64,000 bases of DNA from Thioalkalivibrio sp. ALMg11 (lineage in GTDB: Bacteria > Pseudomonadota > Gammaproteobacteria > Ectothiorhodospirales > Ectothiorhodospiraceae): positions 186,001 to 250,000 of the forward strand of contig NZ_KB898874.1 in NCBI RefSeq assembly GCF_000377905.1. The letters run 5' to 3'. Positions within the stretch are counted from its first letter, which is position 1; the number at the start of each line of letters is the position of its first letter. The notes beneath the pieces are model-generated. The model ran no database searches and was not told the origin of the DNA. It was given only the letters and a program-made list of their open reading frames with translations. Positions 10,134 through 19,682 of the stretch are shown here, piece by piece. The translations under genes were made by a program, and so were the position numbers.

Positions 10134-10733
10134 ATGGCAAGACACATCATCAAGAAGATGTTTCCCGGCATGGAACGCATGCGCGGGCACAAGGCGCTCG
10201 CCCCGCTGGGGCCACGCCTGGGGTCGCCGGATCTGTGGCATCTGAACCGCCGCTCCGTGGCTGGTGCGTTTGCCGTCGGGCTCTTCGTGACCTTCCAGCC
10301 ACTGCCCATGCAGATGCTGATCGCGGCCGCAATTGCCCTGCTTGTCCGCGTCAATCTGCCGATTTCGGTGATCCTGGTCTGGATCTCCAACCCGATCACC
10401 ATGCCACCCATGTTGTATACGGCCTATACGATCGGGCGCAAGCTGCTCGACGAACCCCGTCGCGACATCCACCTGGACTGGAGCTGGGAGTGGTTCACCA
10501 CCGAGCTGCTGACCATCTGGCAACCCCTGGTACTGGGCAGCGTCCTGCTGGGCTCGGTCGCGAGCCTGTCGGGGTATCTGCTCGTGCGCTTCCTGTGGCG
10601 GCTCAACGTGGTCCAGCGCGTGCGCAGCCGCCGTTATCTCCGGCGCCTGCGCAAGGAAATGGCGGAACGGGAAAAAACGGAGCGCAGCGAGGGAGATCCC
10701 ACCGACAACCAAGAACCGCCCTCGCGACAGTAG
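10134..10733 (+). CDS. DUF2062 inner-membrane protein
   Basis: About 199 residues. The segment from HLNRRSVAGAFAVGLFVTF through ISNPITMPPMLYTAY is the DUF2062 signature: a cationic N terminus, then two hydrophobic hairpins with conserved Asn-Pro. A third hydrophobic stretch (VLGSVLLGSVASLSGYLLV) is followed by a very basic, charged C-terminal tail. The function of the family is not established. I prefer ATG 10134 (MARHIIKKMF), where family members usually begin; an upstream in-frame ATG at 10086 exists. The gene is transcribed away from comEC and converges on lolD. In the 52 bases between it and lolD I see no clear terminator. Confidence 0.85.
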   Translation: MARHIIKKMFPGMERMRGHKALAPLGPRLGSPDLWHLNRRSVAGAFAVGLFVTFQPLPMQMLIAAAIALLVRVNLPISVILVWISNPITMPPMLYTAYTIGRKLLDEPRRDIHLDWSWEWFTTELLTIWQPLVLGSVLLGSVASLSGYLLVRFLWRLNVVQRVRSRRYLRRLRKEMAEREKTERSEGDPTDNQEPPSRQ

Positions 10734-10785
10734 CCTGACCTTGAACCCGCCCGCGGCCGTCACCGACTAGCGCTCACGCGGACCC

Positions 10786-11487
10786 CTAGCCGTCGACAGC
10801 CTCCGGCTCGAGGTGTCCCTTGACCAGCTGTACCGAGCGGTCCAGCTCGCGCGCCAGGGTAATGTCGTGGGTGACCAGGGCCAGCGCGGTGCCGGTGGAG
10901 CGATTCATCGCGCGCAGCAGCTCGAACACCTGCGCCGCCCGCTCCTGATCCAGGTTCCCGGTCGGCTCATCCGCCAGGATGGCCGAGGGTCGGGTGACCA
11001 ACGCACGGGCGATCGCGACTCGCTGACGCTCGCCGCCGGAGAGCTCCGAAGGCTTGTGCTCCAGGCGGTGGCCCAGATCCACCTGCTGCAGCCAGTGTCG
11101 GGCCTCCTCCCGCGCCTTGCGGTTGGACATCCGCCGGATCAACAGTGGCAGAGCCACGTTCTCGGCGGCCGTCAGTTCCGGCAACAGGTGGTGGAACTGA
11201 TAGACGAACCCCAGATGCCGGTTGCGCAGATGCCCGCGCCGCGCCTCGCTCATGCGGGTCCAGTCCGTGCCCAGCAAGCGCACCTCGCCGGCGGTCGGGC
11301 GGTCCAGACCACCGAGCAGGTGCAGCAGGGTGCTCTTGCCGCTGCCCGAGGCGCCAATGATCGCGGTCTGGTCGCCCGGCTGCAGGGCGAAATCGACCCC
11401 GTCCAGCACGGCCACATCCAGCTTGCCGTCGCGGAAACGGCGTTCCACGCCCAAGGCCTCGAGGACCGGGGTCTCGCGATCAGTCAT
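10786..11487 (-). CDS. lolD: Lipoprotein-releasing system ATP-binding protein LolD
   Basis: ABC ATPase, 233 residues, that powers extraction of outer-membrane lipoproteins from the inner membrane for hand-off to LolA. Walker [10 protein letters not shown], the signature [15 protein letters not shown] and Walker [13 protein letters not shown] are all intact. The Q-loop region [17 protein letters not shown] is typical of the LolD/MacB group. Its ATG overlaps the end of the permease gene by eight bases, consistent with a coupled lolC/E-lolD operon. Confidence 0.96.
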   Translation of the reverse strand: MTDRETPVLEALGVERRFRDGKLDVAVLDGVDFALQPGDQTAIIGASGSGKSTLLHLLGGLDRPTAGEVRLLGTDWTRMSEARRGHLRNRHLGFVYQFHHLLPELTAAENVALPLLIRRMSNRKAREEARHWLQQVDLGHRLEHKPSELSGGERQRVAIARALVTRPSAILADEPTGNLDQERAAQVFELLRAMNRSTGTALALVTHDITLARELDRSVQLVKGHLEPEAVDG

Positions 11488-12730
11488 AGCGCAGCGCCTC
11501 CGCCGGCTGGGTACGGGCCGCGCGCCAGGCCGGGAACAGTGTGGCCACGACGGTCAGCAGGAAGCCCAGGATGCCGACCCGGAGAACATCCGATAGTTTA
11601 AGTTCAGACGGCAAGTCGCTGATGTAATAGACCTCGGCGGACAGAAATTCGACGCCCACCAGGCGCTCGATGAAGGGCACGACGACATCGATATTGGACG
11701 CCAGCGCGACCCCGGCCGCGGTACCCAGAAGGATGCCGATCGTCCCGATCACCACCCCCTGGACCATGAAGATCACCATCACGCCCGCCGGCGACAACCC
11801 GAGCGTTCGCAGGATCGCGATATCCCCCTGCTTGTCGGTCACCAGCATGATCAGGGTCGAGACGATATTGAAGGCGGCCACCGCCACAATCAGCGAGAGG
11901 ATGATGAACATCACCATCTTCTCCATCTGGATGGCACGAAACAGATTTGCGTGCTGACGGGTCCAGTCGGACACCCGGAAAAGCCCGTCCAGCTGCGCTG
12001 CCACGTCGCGCGCAATCACCCCGGCCTGCATCATGTCGGTCAGCCGCAGCCGCAGCCCGGTGACCTGATCGCCCATCTGGAACACCGCCTGGGCATCCTC
12101 CAGGTGGATGAAGGCAGTCCCCCGGTCATATTCATACATGCCGACCTCGAACAGGCCGGACACCTCGAAGCGCCGCATGCGCGGCATCACCCCGGCCGGC
12201 GAGACCGAGGCCTGGGGAGCCATCAGGATGATTGAGTCGCCGACCTGTACGCGCAGTTCCGCCGCCAGTTCGCGCCCGAGCACGACACGGTAGCGACCGC
12301 CCTCCAGGCTCCCCAGCTCGCCGCGGATCATGTGCTCACCGATACGCGCAACCCGTTCCTCCGCCTCCGGCTCCACGCCCCGGATCAGCGCCCCGGAGAT
12401 ATTCCCGCGCGCACTCAGCATCGCCTCGCCCTGAACGTAAGGGGCCGCGGCCACCACCCGGTCATCGATCTCCGGCGCCTCGCGCTGCAGGCGCTCCCAG
12501 TCACGCAGCCCCCCGTTGGCCTCACCGATGGTCGCATGCGAGGCCATCCCCAGGATGCGCTCGCGCAATTCGCGCTCGAACCCGTTCATCACCGACAACA
12601 CGGTGATCAGCGCCATCACCCCAAGGACCAGCCCGATGATTGACACCACCGAGATGAACGAGATGAAGTGGTTACGCCTCTTGGCACGCGTGTAGCGCAG
12701 GCCGATGGCAAGGGTCAGGGGGCGAAACAT
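11480..12730 (-). CDS. lolC: Lipoprotein-releasing system permease LolC/LolE family
   Basis: Membrane component of the Lol exporter, 416 residues. One N-terminal membrane helix ([20 protein letters not shown]) is followed by a periplasmic MacB-PCD-like domain (residues ~50-260) and three C-terminal helices (FtsX-like permease), ending in [17 protein letters not shown], a typical family ending. Only one permease gene is present next to lolD, so this may be the LolF-type single permease that works as a homodimer, rather than a LolC/LolE pair. That is inference. It is divergent from the small exported-protein gene at 12843. Confidence 0.94.
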   Translation of the reverse strand: MFRPLTLAIGLRYTRAKRRNHFISFISVVSIIGLVLGVMALITVLSVMNGFERELRERILGMASHATIGEANGGLRDWERLQREAPEIDDRVVAAAPYVQGEAMLSARGNISGALIRGVEPEAEERVARIGEHMIRGELGSLEGGRYRVVLGRELAAELRVQVGDSIILMAPQASVSPAGVMPRMRRFEVSGLFEVGMYEYDRGTAFIHLEDAQAVFQMGDQVTGLRLRLTDMMQAGVIARDVAAQLDGLFRVSDWTRQHANLFRAIQMEKMVMFIILSLIVAVAAFNIVSTLIMLVTDKQGDIAILRTLGLSPAGVMVIFMVQGVVIGTIGILLGTAAGVALASNIDVVVPFIERLVGVEFLSAEVYYISDLPSELKLSDVLRVGILGFLLTVVATLFPAWRAARTQPAEALRYD

Positions 12731-12804
12731 CGGGAAATCATGCCAGAGAAGCCGGGTCGCGCCTATAGGGAAGGCCTCGGGGGAGGCATGGCGTCACGGT
12801 TGAC

Positions 12805-12818
12805 GCTACCATGGTAGC
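12805..12818. repeat. 14-bp perfect palindrome between lolC and the small exported-protein gene
   Basis: GCTACCATGGTAGC reads the same on both strands. It lies in the 112-base divergent gap, 25 bases before the ATG at 12843 and about 75 bases before lolC, and directly follows TTGACG. It could be an operator for one or both genes or could be chance; no protein can be named. Confidence 0.35.
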
Positions 12819-12842
12819 CATCCAGCAAACGGAGAGTTGGCC

Positions 12843-13208
12843 ATGCCAGGGAAATGCAACGCAGCGAACCCCACCTTGAAGTCCGGCGCGTGCCGGAGCA
12901 GCACCGTGCGCACCGCAGCCAGCGCCCTTGTCCTGGCGCTTTTCGCCGGGGCCATGGCCACTGCCTCGGCCGACATCCTGCGCAGCCCCGAAGGGGGGTT
13001 CACCGTGAAGGAACGTGAAGGGGCCCCAACCCGTGGCCAGAGCCAGTCGGCGGTCATCCGCCAGCACGGCGAGCCGGAACAACGCCACGCCACCGTGGGC
13101 GATCCGCCGATCACGCGCTGGGACTATGCCGACTTCTCCGTGTTCTTCGAGGGCGAGTACGTCCTGCACAGCGCGGTGCGCAACGGATCCCGCGCCGACC
13201 GTCCATGA
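12843..13208 (+). CDS. Small exported protein, conserved hypothetical
   Basis: 121 residues. After a polar lead of ~25 residues comes a hydrophobic segment (ALVLALFAGAMATASA) that reads as a signal peptide with cleavage after the Ala-Ser-Ala. The mature part, about 80 residues, has VIRQHGEPEQRH...DPPITRWDYADFSVFFEGEYVLHSAV spread over residues ~75-115. This pattern is shared with small periplasmic proteins of gammaproteobacteria that resemble the BamE/SmpA fold. The function is unknown. I chose ATG 12843 because GGAGAG lies six bases upstream; the TTG at 12837 has no such site. Its stop overlaps the aguA start (ATGA), so it is translationally coupled to agmatine catabolism. Confidence 0.75.
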   Translation: MPGKCNAANPTLKSGACRSSTVRTAASALVLALFAGAMATASADILRSPEGGFTVKEREGAPTRGQSQSAVIRQHGEPEQRHATVGDPPITRWDYADFSVFFEGEYVLHSAVRNGSRADRP

Positions 13209-14278
13209 GTGGCGGGGACGCCGCCCCGGCACCTCCAAAGCGGCGCCTCCCGGCCGAGTGGGAACCCCAGGGCGCGATCCAGCTAACCTGGCCGCATGAC
13301 GCCACGGACTGGGCACCCGTCCTGGATCAGGTGCACCCGGTGTTTGCCATCATTGCCGCGAGCATCAGCCAGTACGAGCCGGTCATCATCGTCGCGCGCG
13401 ACCCCGAGCACATCGAGGAGATCTCCGGCTTCCTGACCGAGACCGCCATCCGGCCCGACCGACTGTGGTTTGCCCAGGCTCCCAGTAACGACACCTGGGC
13501 GCGCGACCATGGCGCCATCACGGTATTCGACGGCAATCAGCCGCGCTTGCTGGACTTTACCTTCAACGGCTGGGGCGGCAAATACCCCGCCGAACTGGAC
13601 GATGCGATCACTCGGGCCCTGGCCAGCCACGGCGTCTTCGGCAGCTGTGTACCGGAACCCACCGGGCTGATCCTCGAAGGCGGGTCCATCGAATCCGACG
13701 GCGACGGCACGCTGCTCACTACCGCGCACTGCCTGCTCTCCAGCACTCGCAACCCCGAGCTGGATCGCACCGGGCTGGAACAGCGCCTCGGCGAATGGCT
13801 GGGTGCCGAGCGCATCCTCTGGCTGGAACACGGGCAGCTGGAGGGCGACGACACGGATGCCCATATCGACACGCTGGCCCGCTTCTGCTCCCGCGATACG
13901 ATCGCCTACGTTCAGTGCGACGATCCGCAGGATCCGCATTACCCCGAACTGCAGGCGATGGAGCAGGAACTCCGGGCCCTGCGCCAGACCTCCGGCGAAC
14001 CATACCGCTTGATCCCGCTCCCATGGCCGGCACCCATCGTCGAGGACGGCCGACGGCTGGCCGCCACCTATGCGAACTTCCTGATTCTGAACGGTGCGGT
14101 ACTCCTGCCGGTCTACGATGACCCCGCCGATGCCGTCGCCCGCGACCGGCTCGCCGAGGCCTTTCCGGGACGCGAGATCGTGGAGATCGACTGCCGGACG
14201 ATCATTCGCCAGGGGGGCAGCCTGCACTGCCTGACCATGCAATACCCTGCGGCCGCCCTCGGCATCCCGCAGGAATAA
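13205..14278 (+). CDS. aguA: Agmatine deiminase
   Basis: Peptidyl-arginine-deiminase-fold enzyme, 357 residues, hydrolysing agmatine to N-carbamoylputrescine and ammonia. Substrate and catalytic motifs are in place: WPHDATDW near residue 30, NDTWARDHG near 97, ILEGGSIESDG near 155, DTDAHIDT (catalytic His), and the nucleophile Cys342 in QGGSLHCLTMQ. It is followed after 22 bases by aguB, which acts on its product, so the pair forms the two-step arginine-decarboxylase route to putrescine. No agmatine-responsive regulator (aguR) is visible nearby. Confidence 0.95.
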   Translation: MSGGDAAPAPPKRRLPAEWEPQGAIQLTWPHDATDWAPVLDQVHPVFAIIAASISQYEPVIIVARDPEHIEEISGFLTETAIRPDRLWFAQAPSNDTWARDHGAITVFDGNQPRLLDFTFNGWGGKYPAELDDAITRALASHGVFGSCVPEPTGLILEGGSIESDGDGTLLTTAHCLLSSTRNPELDRTGLEQRLGEWLGAERILWLEHGQLEGDDTDAHIDTLARFCSRDTIAYVQCDDPQDPHYPELQAMEQELRALRQTSGEPYRLIPLPWPAPIVEDGRRLAATYANFLILNGAVLLPVYDDPADAVARDRLAEAFPGREIVEIDCRTIIRQGGSLHCLTMQYPAAALGIPQE

Positions 14279-14300
14279 CCTTCTGCACCGAGCGCCCGCC

Positions 14301-15197
14301 ATGTCCAACAACACGTTGTCCGTCGCCCTGATCCAGCACCGCGATGCCGGGAGTGTCGAGGCCAATCTCGACGCCACCGCTGCCGCGGTCGCCGAGGCCG
14401 CCGCGAACGGCGCCCGACTGGTGGTACTGGCGGAGCTGCACACCGGCCCCTACTTCTGCCAGACCGAGGACCTCGCCACCTTCGATCGCGCCGAGGCGAT
14501 CCCCGGCCCGAGCTGCGAGCGCCTGAGCGCCATCGCGCGGGACAACGGGGTGGTCCTGGTCGGCTCCCTGTTCGAGCGTCGCGCCGCTGGGCTCTACCAC
14601 AACACCGCGGTGGTCTTCGAGACCGATGGCCGCCAGGTCGGGACCTACCGCAAGATGCATATTCCGGACGACCCCGGTTATTACGAGAAGTACTATTTCA
14701 CCCCTGGCGACACCGGCTTCGTTCCCATCGACACCTCGGTCGGTCGCCTTGGCGTCCTGGTCTGCTGGGACCAGTGGTACCCGGAGGCCGCCCGGATCAT
14801 GGCGTTGTCCGGCGCCGAAGTGCTGATCTACCCCACGGCCATTGGCTGGGACCCGCAGGACACCCCCGAAGAACAGGCGCGCCAGCAGGATGCTTGGATG
14901 ACCGTCCAGCGCGGCCACGCGATTGCCAACAACCTGCCAGTGCTCGCCTGCAACCGCACGGGGCAGGAACCGGATCCCTCCGGGCACTCGCCCGGCGCGA
15001 CCTTCTGGGGCGCCAGCTTCGTCGCCGGGCCCCAGGGCGAGATCCTGGCCCGCGCCGGCGAGGAGCGGCCGGAAACCCTCACCGCCGAACTGGATCGCGG
15101 CCGGACCGAGGCCGTGCGCCGGCAGTGGCCCTTTCTCCGCGATCGCCGTATCGATGCCTACGGCCCGATCCTGCAACGCTACATCGATCCCACCTGA
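14301..15197 (+). CDS. aguB: N-carbamoylputrescine amidohydrolase
   Basis: Nitrilase-superfamily C-N hydrolase, 298 residues, converting N-carbamoylputrescine to putrescine, CO2 and ammonia. The catalytic triad is visible as Glu45 (VVLAELHTGPYF), Lys118 (TYRKMHIPDDPGYYEKYYF) and Cys155 (LVCWDQWYPE). The sequence around each residue matches AguB rather than generic nitrilases, and the neighbour aguA supports the assignment. After the stop there are 43 bases of unremarkable sequence and then the 9-bp tandem repeat; I see no hairpin terminator. Confidence 0.95.
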   Translation: MSNNTLSVALIQHRDAGSVEANLDATAAAVAEAAANGARLVVLAELHTGPYFCQTEDLATFDRAEAIPGPSCERLSAIARDNGVVLVGSLFERRAAGLYHNTAVVFETDGRQVGTYRKMHIPDDPGYYEKYYFTPGDTGFVPIDTSVGRLGVLVCWDQWYPEAARIMALSGAEVLIYPTAIGWDPQDTPEEQARQQDAWMTVQRGHAIANNLPVLACNRTGQEPDPSGHSPGATFWGASFVAGPQGEILARAGEERPETLTAELDRGRTEAVRRQWPFLRDRRIDAYGPILQRYIDPT

Positions 15198-15240
15198 GAT
15201 GATGAACGTGAGTTAGCGCGATCAGCCCCGGACAATCCGT

Positions 15241-15366
15241 GACCTCCGTGACCTCCGTGACCTCCGTGACCTCCGTGTCCTCCGTGTCCTCCGTGTCCTC
15301 CGTGTCCTCCGTGTCCTCCGTGTCCTCCGTGTCCTCCGTGTCCTCCGTGTCCTCCGTGACCTCCGC
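15241..15366. repeat. Tandem array of 14 nine-base units
   Basis: Fourteen contiguous copies of a 9-bp unit: four of GACCTCCGT, nine of GTCCTCCGT, and a final GACCTCCGC. A partial CCGT precedes the array. The units differ only at the second position (A or T), and the two types are blocked, which suggests slippage or unequal crossing-over. The array lies between aguB and mfd, ending about 90 bases before the mfd -10 box. Because 9 is a multiple of three, every frame through it is open and gives simple repeat peptides on either strand. I treat those as artefacts. Confidence 0.95.
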
Positions 15367-15452
15367 AGCAAAATTGCCCTTGACCTTCACACGACACATA
15401 CCGATTCGTCAGGTCCTCCTTGGGTTCACGCGCACCCCTCAGGCGGAATCCG

Positions 15453-15458
15453 TATAAT
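15453..15458 (+). promoter_or_regulatory. Probable mfd -10 box
   Basis: A perfect TATAAT, 34 bases before the mfd ATG, predicts a short leader. The position where a -35 would sit (around 15430) is GC-rich and poor; TTCACG at 15425 is too far away. A GC-rich stretch follows the box, as in growth-rate-regulated promoters, but nothing more can be claimed. Confidence 0.5.
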
Positions 15459-15492
15459 CGCGGCCCTTTCCGCCCCCCGACCGCACAGGCCC

Positions 15493-18400
15493 ATGTCCGA
15501 ACAAAGGCGCAACCCGCTCCACCCAGGCCGGCTCCCCGGCTCCGGATTCGAGGTGTGGTCGGGGCTCAATGCCTCGGCGGCCACCCTCGCCCTTGCGCGG
15601 AACGCCGGCGAGTTCGCCCGGCCGCTGCTGGTGATCACGGAATCCAACGAGGCCGCCGACCGCTGGCAGGAAGAATGGGAATTCTTCGCCGGCGACCGCG
15701 ACCTGCCGCTGCTACGCCTGCCGGACTGGGAGACCCTGCCGTTCGATGTCTTCTCCCCGCACGAGGACATCATCTCCGAGCGCCTGCGCACGCTGTATCA
15801 CCTGCCGGGGCTGGAACGCGGCATCGTGTTGATGCCGGTCTCGACCCTGATGCAGCGCCTGCCACCGCGCGACTGGCTGACCACCCAGGGCCTTTCGCTG
15901 CAAACCGGCCAGCGCCTGGACCGCATGACCCTGCGCGAGAACCTCACCGAGGCCGGTTACAGCGCCGTTCAGCAGGTCATCAGCCATGGCGAATTCGCCG
16001 CCCGCGGGGAGATCCTCGACCTGTTCCCGATGGGCGCGAACGAACCCGTGCGTATCGAGTTTCTGGATGACGAGATCGATTCCCTGCGCCGCTTTGACCC
16101 CGAGTCGCAGCGCTCCACGGAGAAGGTCGAGCGCCTGGAGATCCTGCCCAGCCACGAATTCCCGCTGAACGACACCTCCATCAGCGAATTCCGCACCCGC
16201 TACCGGGCGCATTTCTCCGGCGACCCCGCCAAGCACCCGATCTACCGCGACATCAGCGAGGGGCTGGTCCCGCCAGGCATCGAGGCCTACCTGCCACTGT
16301 TCTTCGAGGGCATGGACACGGTATTCGACTACTGCCCCGGGGCGCAGATCGTGCAGATCGGCAACATCGCCGGGGCGGCCGAGGAGTTTGCGCAGGAGAT
16401 CCGCGACCGCTTCGAACAGCTCAGCCATCAGCATGATCGACCGCTGTTGCCGCCGGAGCGGCTCTACCTCGACATCGACGGCCTGGCCGCCGCCCTGCGC
16501 GAGCACTCCGGCATCGCCCTGGGCGACCCGGCCGCCCCGCTCCCGGCGGGACGCGGCGCGGATATCGCATTTGCCTGCGACGCGCTGCCGGAAGTCGGCA
16601 TGCAACAGGGCCGTGACGACCCGGCTCAGCAGCTGAAGGCCTTTGTCGAAGGGCAACAGCGCGTGCTCCTGACCGCGGAGTCCGCCGGTCGCCGCGAGGC
16701 CCTGCTGACGCTGCTGCGGGATCAAGCCGTACCCCATGATGCGGTGGACGACTGGGACGCCTTCCTCGCCGCCGAGCCAGGCCTGCACGTCACCGTGGCC
16801 GCCCTCGGGGAGGGCTTCGTACTGCCCGACGGCGTAGCCGTCGCCCCCGAGGCCGCCCTGCTCGGAGAGCGCGCGCGCCAGACCCGCGGACGCAACCGCA
16901 CCACGCGGGACGCAGACGCGGTCATCCAGAACCTCAGCGACCTGACCATCGGCGCGCCAGTGGTCCACGAGGAACAGGGCGTGGGCCGTTATCTTGGGTT
17001 GCAGACCCTGGACTTCAACGGCCAGCCTTCGGAGTTCCTGACGCTGGAATACGCCGACGAGGCCAAGCTCTACGTCCCGGTGTCTTCGCTCCACCTCATC
17101 AGCCGCTATACCGGCGCGGACGCCGAGCACGCCCCCCTGCACCGGCTCGGCAGCGAGCAATGGGGCAAGGCGCGCAAGAAGGCGGCGGAAAAGGCGCGCG
17201 ACGTGGCCGTCGAACTGCTCGACATCCATGCCCGGCGCGCGGCGAAACAAGGCACGGTCTTCGATACCGACACCGCCGAGTATCACGCCTTCGCCGCCGG
17301 CTTCCCGTTCGAGGAGACCCTGGATCAGCAGCAGGCCATCGACGCAGTACTCGCGGACATGGCCGATACCCGGCCCATGGATCGCGTGATCTGCGGGGAC
17401 GTGGGCTTCGGCAAGACCGAGGTCGCGATGCGCGCCGCCTTCGTCGCGGTGCAGAACAACAAGCAGGTCGTGGTCCTGGTCCCGACCACCCTGCTCGCCC
17501 AGCAGCACCACCAGAACTTCACCGACCGCTTCGCCGACTGGCCGGTCCACATCGAATCGCTGTCACGCTTTCGCAGCGCCAAGCAACAGGCGGGCGTACT
17601 GGAGGGTCTGAAGGACGGCAAGGTCGACATCGTGATCGGCACCCACAAGCTGCTGCAGGCCAACCTGGACTTCTCCAATCTTGGCCTGGTCATCGTCGAC
17701 GAGGAACAGCGCTTCGGCGTGCGCCACAAGGAGGCGCTGAAGAAGATGCGCGCCGAGGTCGACATGCTCACGCTGACCGCCACGCCGATCCCGCGCACCC
17801 TGAACATGGCCCTGGCCGGCCTGCGCGACCTGTCGGTGATCACCACGCCGCCGCGCGACCGCCTGGCGATCAAGACCTTCGTCAACGAATGGAACGACGC
17901 CATCATCCAGGAGGCCTGCCTGCGCGAGATCCGGCGCGGGGGCCAGGTGTACTTCGTGCACAACGAGGTCAACACCATCGAGCGAACTGCCCAGGGCCTG
18001 CAGGAGCTGTTGCCCGGGGCACGGGTCGGCATTGCCCACGGGCAGATGCGCGAGCGCGAACTGGAACAGGTGATGCTCGACTTCTATCACCGGCGCTACA
18101 ACATCCTGGTGTGCACCACCATCATCGAGACCGGCATCGACGTCCCCACCGCAAACACCATCGTGATGAACCGTGCGGACAAGCTCGGCCTGGCACAGAT
18201 GCACCAGTTGCGTGGCCGCGTCGGGCGTTCACACCACCGCGCCTACGCCTACCTGATCACGCCACCGGAGAAGGCCATGTCCGCTGATGCGAAGAAACGG
18301 CTGGAGGCCATCGCGTCGCTGGAAGACCTGGGCGTGGGCTTTACCCTGGCCAGCCACGATCTGGAGATCCGGGGGGCCGGCGAGCTGCTCGGCGACGAGC

Positions 18401-18963
18401 AGAGCGGGCAGATCCACGAGGTCGGGTTCTCGATGTACAACGACCTGCTCAACCGCGCCGTGAATGCCCTGCGCTCCGGAAATATGCCGGAACTGGAAGG
18501 GCCCGCGGCCACCGGCACCGAGGTGGAACTGGGCCTGCCCGCCCTGCTCCCGGGCGACTACGTACCCGACGTGCACACCCGGCTGATCCTCTACAAGCGC
18601 ATCAGCAGCGCGCCATCCTCCGATGCCCTTCGCGAGCTTGAAGTCGAACTGGTGGACCGTTTCGGCCTGCTTCCGGACCCGGCCAAGGCCCTGTTCGAAG
18701 CAGCCCGCCTGCGCCTGAAGCTGACCCCGCTCGGGATTCGCAAGCTGGAACTGGGTCCCGCCGGCGGACGCCTGGTTTTTGGCCCGAGTCCCAATCTGGA
18801 CATCGCGGCCCTGATCCAGCTGGTGCAAACCGACCCGCAAATGTACAAACTGGATGGTCAGAAGGCCTTCCGCTTCTTCGCGCCGATGGAGACACTGGAG
18901 GCCCGTGCGCAGGCCGTCCTGCGCCTCTTGAACACCATCAGCCCCGAACAACAGGCCGCCTGA
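15493..18963 (+). CDS. mfd: Transcription-repair coupling factor Mfd
   Basis: DNA translocase, 1156 residues, that removes RNA polymerase stalled at lesions and recruits UvrA. Residues ~1-350 form the UvrB-homology module, with ESNEAADRWQEEWEFF early on. The RNA-polymerase-interacting CarD-like domain is near residue 480 (GAPVVHEEQGVGRYLGLQTL). The RecG-like helicase core has Walker A GDVGFGKTEVAMRAAF, the DEEQ motif VIVDEEQRFGVRH, the TATPIPRTLNMAL motif and the TRG segment around IIETGIDVPTANT. A C-terminal TRCF domain closes it. Full length; csiV begins immediately after its stop. Confidence 0.98.
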   Translation: MSEQRRNPLHPGRLPGSGFEVWSGLNASAATLALARNAGEFARPLLVITESNEAADRWQEEWEFFAGDRDLPLLRLPDWETLPFDVFSPHEDIISERLRTLYHLPGLERGIVLMPVSTLMQRLPPRDWLTTQGLSLQTGQRLDRMTLRENLTEAGYSAVQQVISHGEFAARGEILDLFPMGANEPVRIEFLDDEIDSLRRFDPESQRSTEKVERLEILPSHEFPLNDTSISEFRTRYRAHFSGDPAKHPIYRDISEGLVPPGIEAYLPLFFEGMDTVFDYCPGAQIVQIGNIAGAAEEFAQEIRDRFEQLSHQHDRPLLPPERLYLDIDGLAAALREHSGIALGDPAAPLPAGRGADIAFACDALPEVGMQQGRDDPAQQLKAFVEGQQRVLLTAESAGRREALLTLLRDQAVPHDAVDDWDAFLAAEPGLHVTVAALGEGFVLPDGVAVAPEAALLGERARQTRGRNRTTRDADAVIQNLSDLTIGAPVVHEEQGVGRYLGLQTLDFNGQPSEFLTLEYADEAKLYVPVSSLHLISRYTGADAEHAPLHRLGSEQWGKARKKAAEKARDVAVELLDIHARRAAKQGTVFDTDTAEYHAFAAGFPFEETLDQQQAIDAVLADMADTRPMDRVICGDVGFGKTEVAMRAAFVAVQNNKQVVVLVPTTLLAQQHHQNFTDRFADWPVHIESLSRFRSAKQQAGVLEGLKDGKVDIVIGTHKLLQANLDFSNLGLVIVDEEQRFGVRHKEALKKMRAEVDMLTLTATPIPRTLNMALAGLRDLSVITTPPRDRLAIKTFVNEWNDAIIQEACLREIRRGGQVYFVHNEVNTIERTAQGLQELLPGARVGIAHGQMRERELEQVMLDFYHRRYNILVCTTIIETGIDVPTANTIVMNRADKLGLAQMHQLRGRVGRSHHRAYAYLITPPEKAMSADAKKRLEAIASLEDLGVGFTLASHDLEIRGAGELLGDEQSGQIHEVGFSMYNDLLNRAVNALRSGNMPELEGPAATGTEVELGLPALLPGDYVPDVHTRLILYKRISSAPSSDALRELEVELVDRFGLLPDPAKALFEAARLRLKLTPLGIRKLELGPAGGRLVFGPSPNLDIAALIQLVQTDPQMYKLDGQKAFRFFAPMETLEARAQAVLRLLNTISPEQQAA

Positions 18964-19641
18964 ATGCGCAACGACCCATCCGAATCCCACAACCCCCTAC
19001 GGCGCCGCCTGCTGGGCGGGCTAGCCGCCCTGCCCCTGGCCGGTGCCGCGGGCCCGGTGCTCGCACAAGCCGGGCGCGAATATCGCATCGAACTGGTGAT
19101 CTTCGAGCATCGCACCGACGAGAGTCGGCGCCTGCAGATGGAACTCGCCGCGCCGCGCGACGCCATTCTCGGGGAATCCGAACTGGGTGGGCGACTCTAT
19201 CGCAACTCGCGCAAGGGTTTCGAACTGCAGCGCGTCGTGCGCCGGGTGGAGGACTCCGGCGCCGGGCGCATCCTGGCGAGCCTGGCCTGGGATCAGACTG
19301 GACGCGACCACGCCTCCGCCCCCTGGCTGCGAGTGCAGCAGGGACGGCGAATCGGTACGCGTGATCTTCTGCGCGACGAGGCCGACCGGATGCCGCGTCC
19401 GCTCATGGAGGAACAGGACGAACGCTTCGAGCTGGAGGGCCGGCTGCGTATCTGGGTCGGGCGATTCCTGCACCTGGAGACCGACCTGATCTACCACGTC
19501 GAGGAACCGCAGGGCGACCAACCACCGCGCGCGATTACGGTACGCGGCAGCCAGCGCATGAACTCCGGCGACGAGCTGTTCTACCTGGACCACCCGGTGA
19601 TCGGCATCATCGCCCGCGTCACCCGCATCGATCGCAGCTGA
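18964..19641 (+). CDS. csiV: CsiV-family exported protein
   Basis: 225 residues with a twin-arginine-like N terminus (PLRRRLLGGLAALPLAGAAG) and likely cleavage before QAGREY. The start of the mature part, REYRIELVIFEHRTDES, and the end, FYLDHPVIGIIARVTRI, match the CsiV family, described in Shewanella as a periplasmic peptidoglycan-binding protein. That role here is by family only. The ATG directly abuts the mfd TGA, so it is part of the mfd transcript, the same neighbour relation as in other gammaproteobacteria. It converges on sppA across 41 bases. Confidence 0.8.
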   Translation: MRNDPSESHNPLRRRLLGGLAALPLAGAAGPVLAQAGREYRIELVIFEHRTDESRRLQMELAAPRDAILGESELGGRLYRNSRKGFELQRVVRRVEDSGAGRILASLAWDQTGRDHASAPWLRVQQGRRIGTRDLLRDEADRMPRPLMEEQDERFELEGRLRIWVGRFLHLETDLIYHVEEPQGDQPPRAITVRGSQRMNSGDELFYLDHPVIGIIARVTRIDRS

Positions 19642-19682
19642 CCTGTCTGAAGGAAGGCCGCGCCCCGCGCCTCAGCGCCGCC

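Noticed and set aside
6433-10245. A 1270-codon open frame on the plus strand
   Set aside because: It is antisense to mtnA and comEC, both intact; composition is typical of a shadow frame.
15079-15399. Glu-Asp-Thr and Gly-Gly-His repeat peptides across the 9-bp array
   Set aside because: They are the translation of a 9-bp repeat in different frames, with no ribosome site and extending antisense into aguB.
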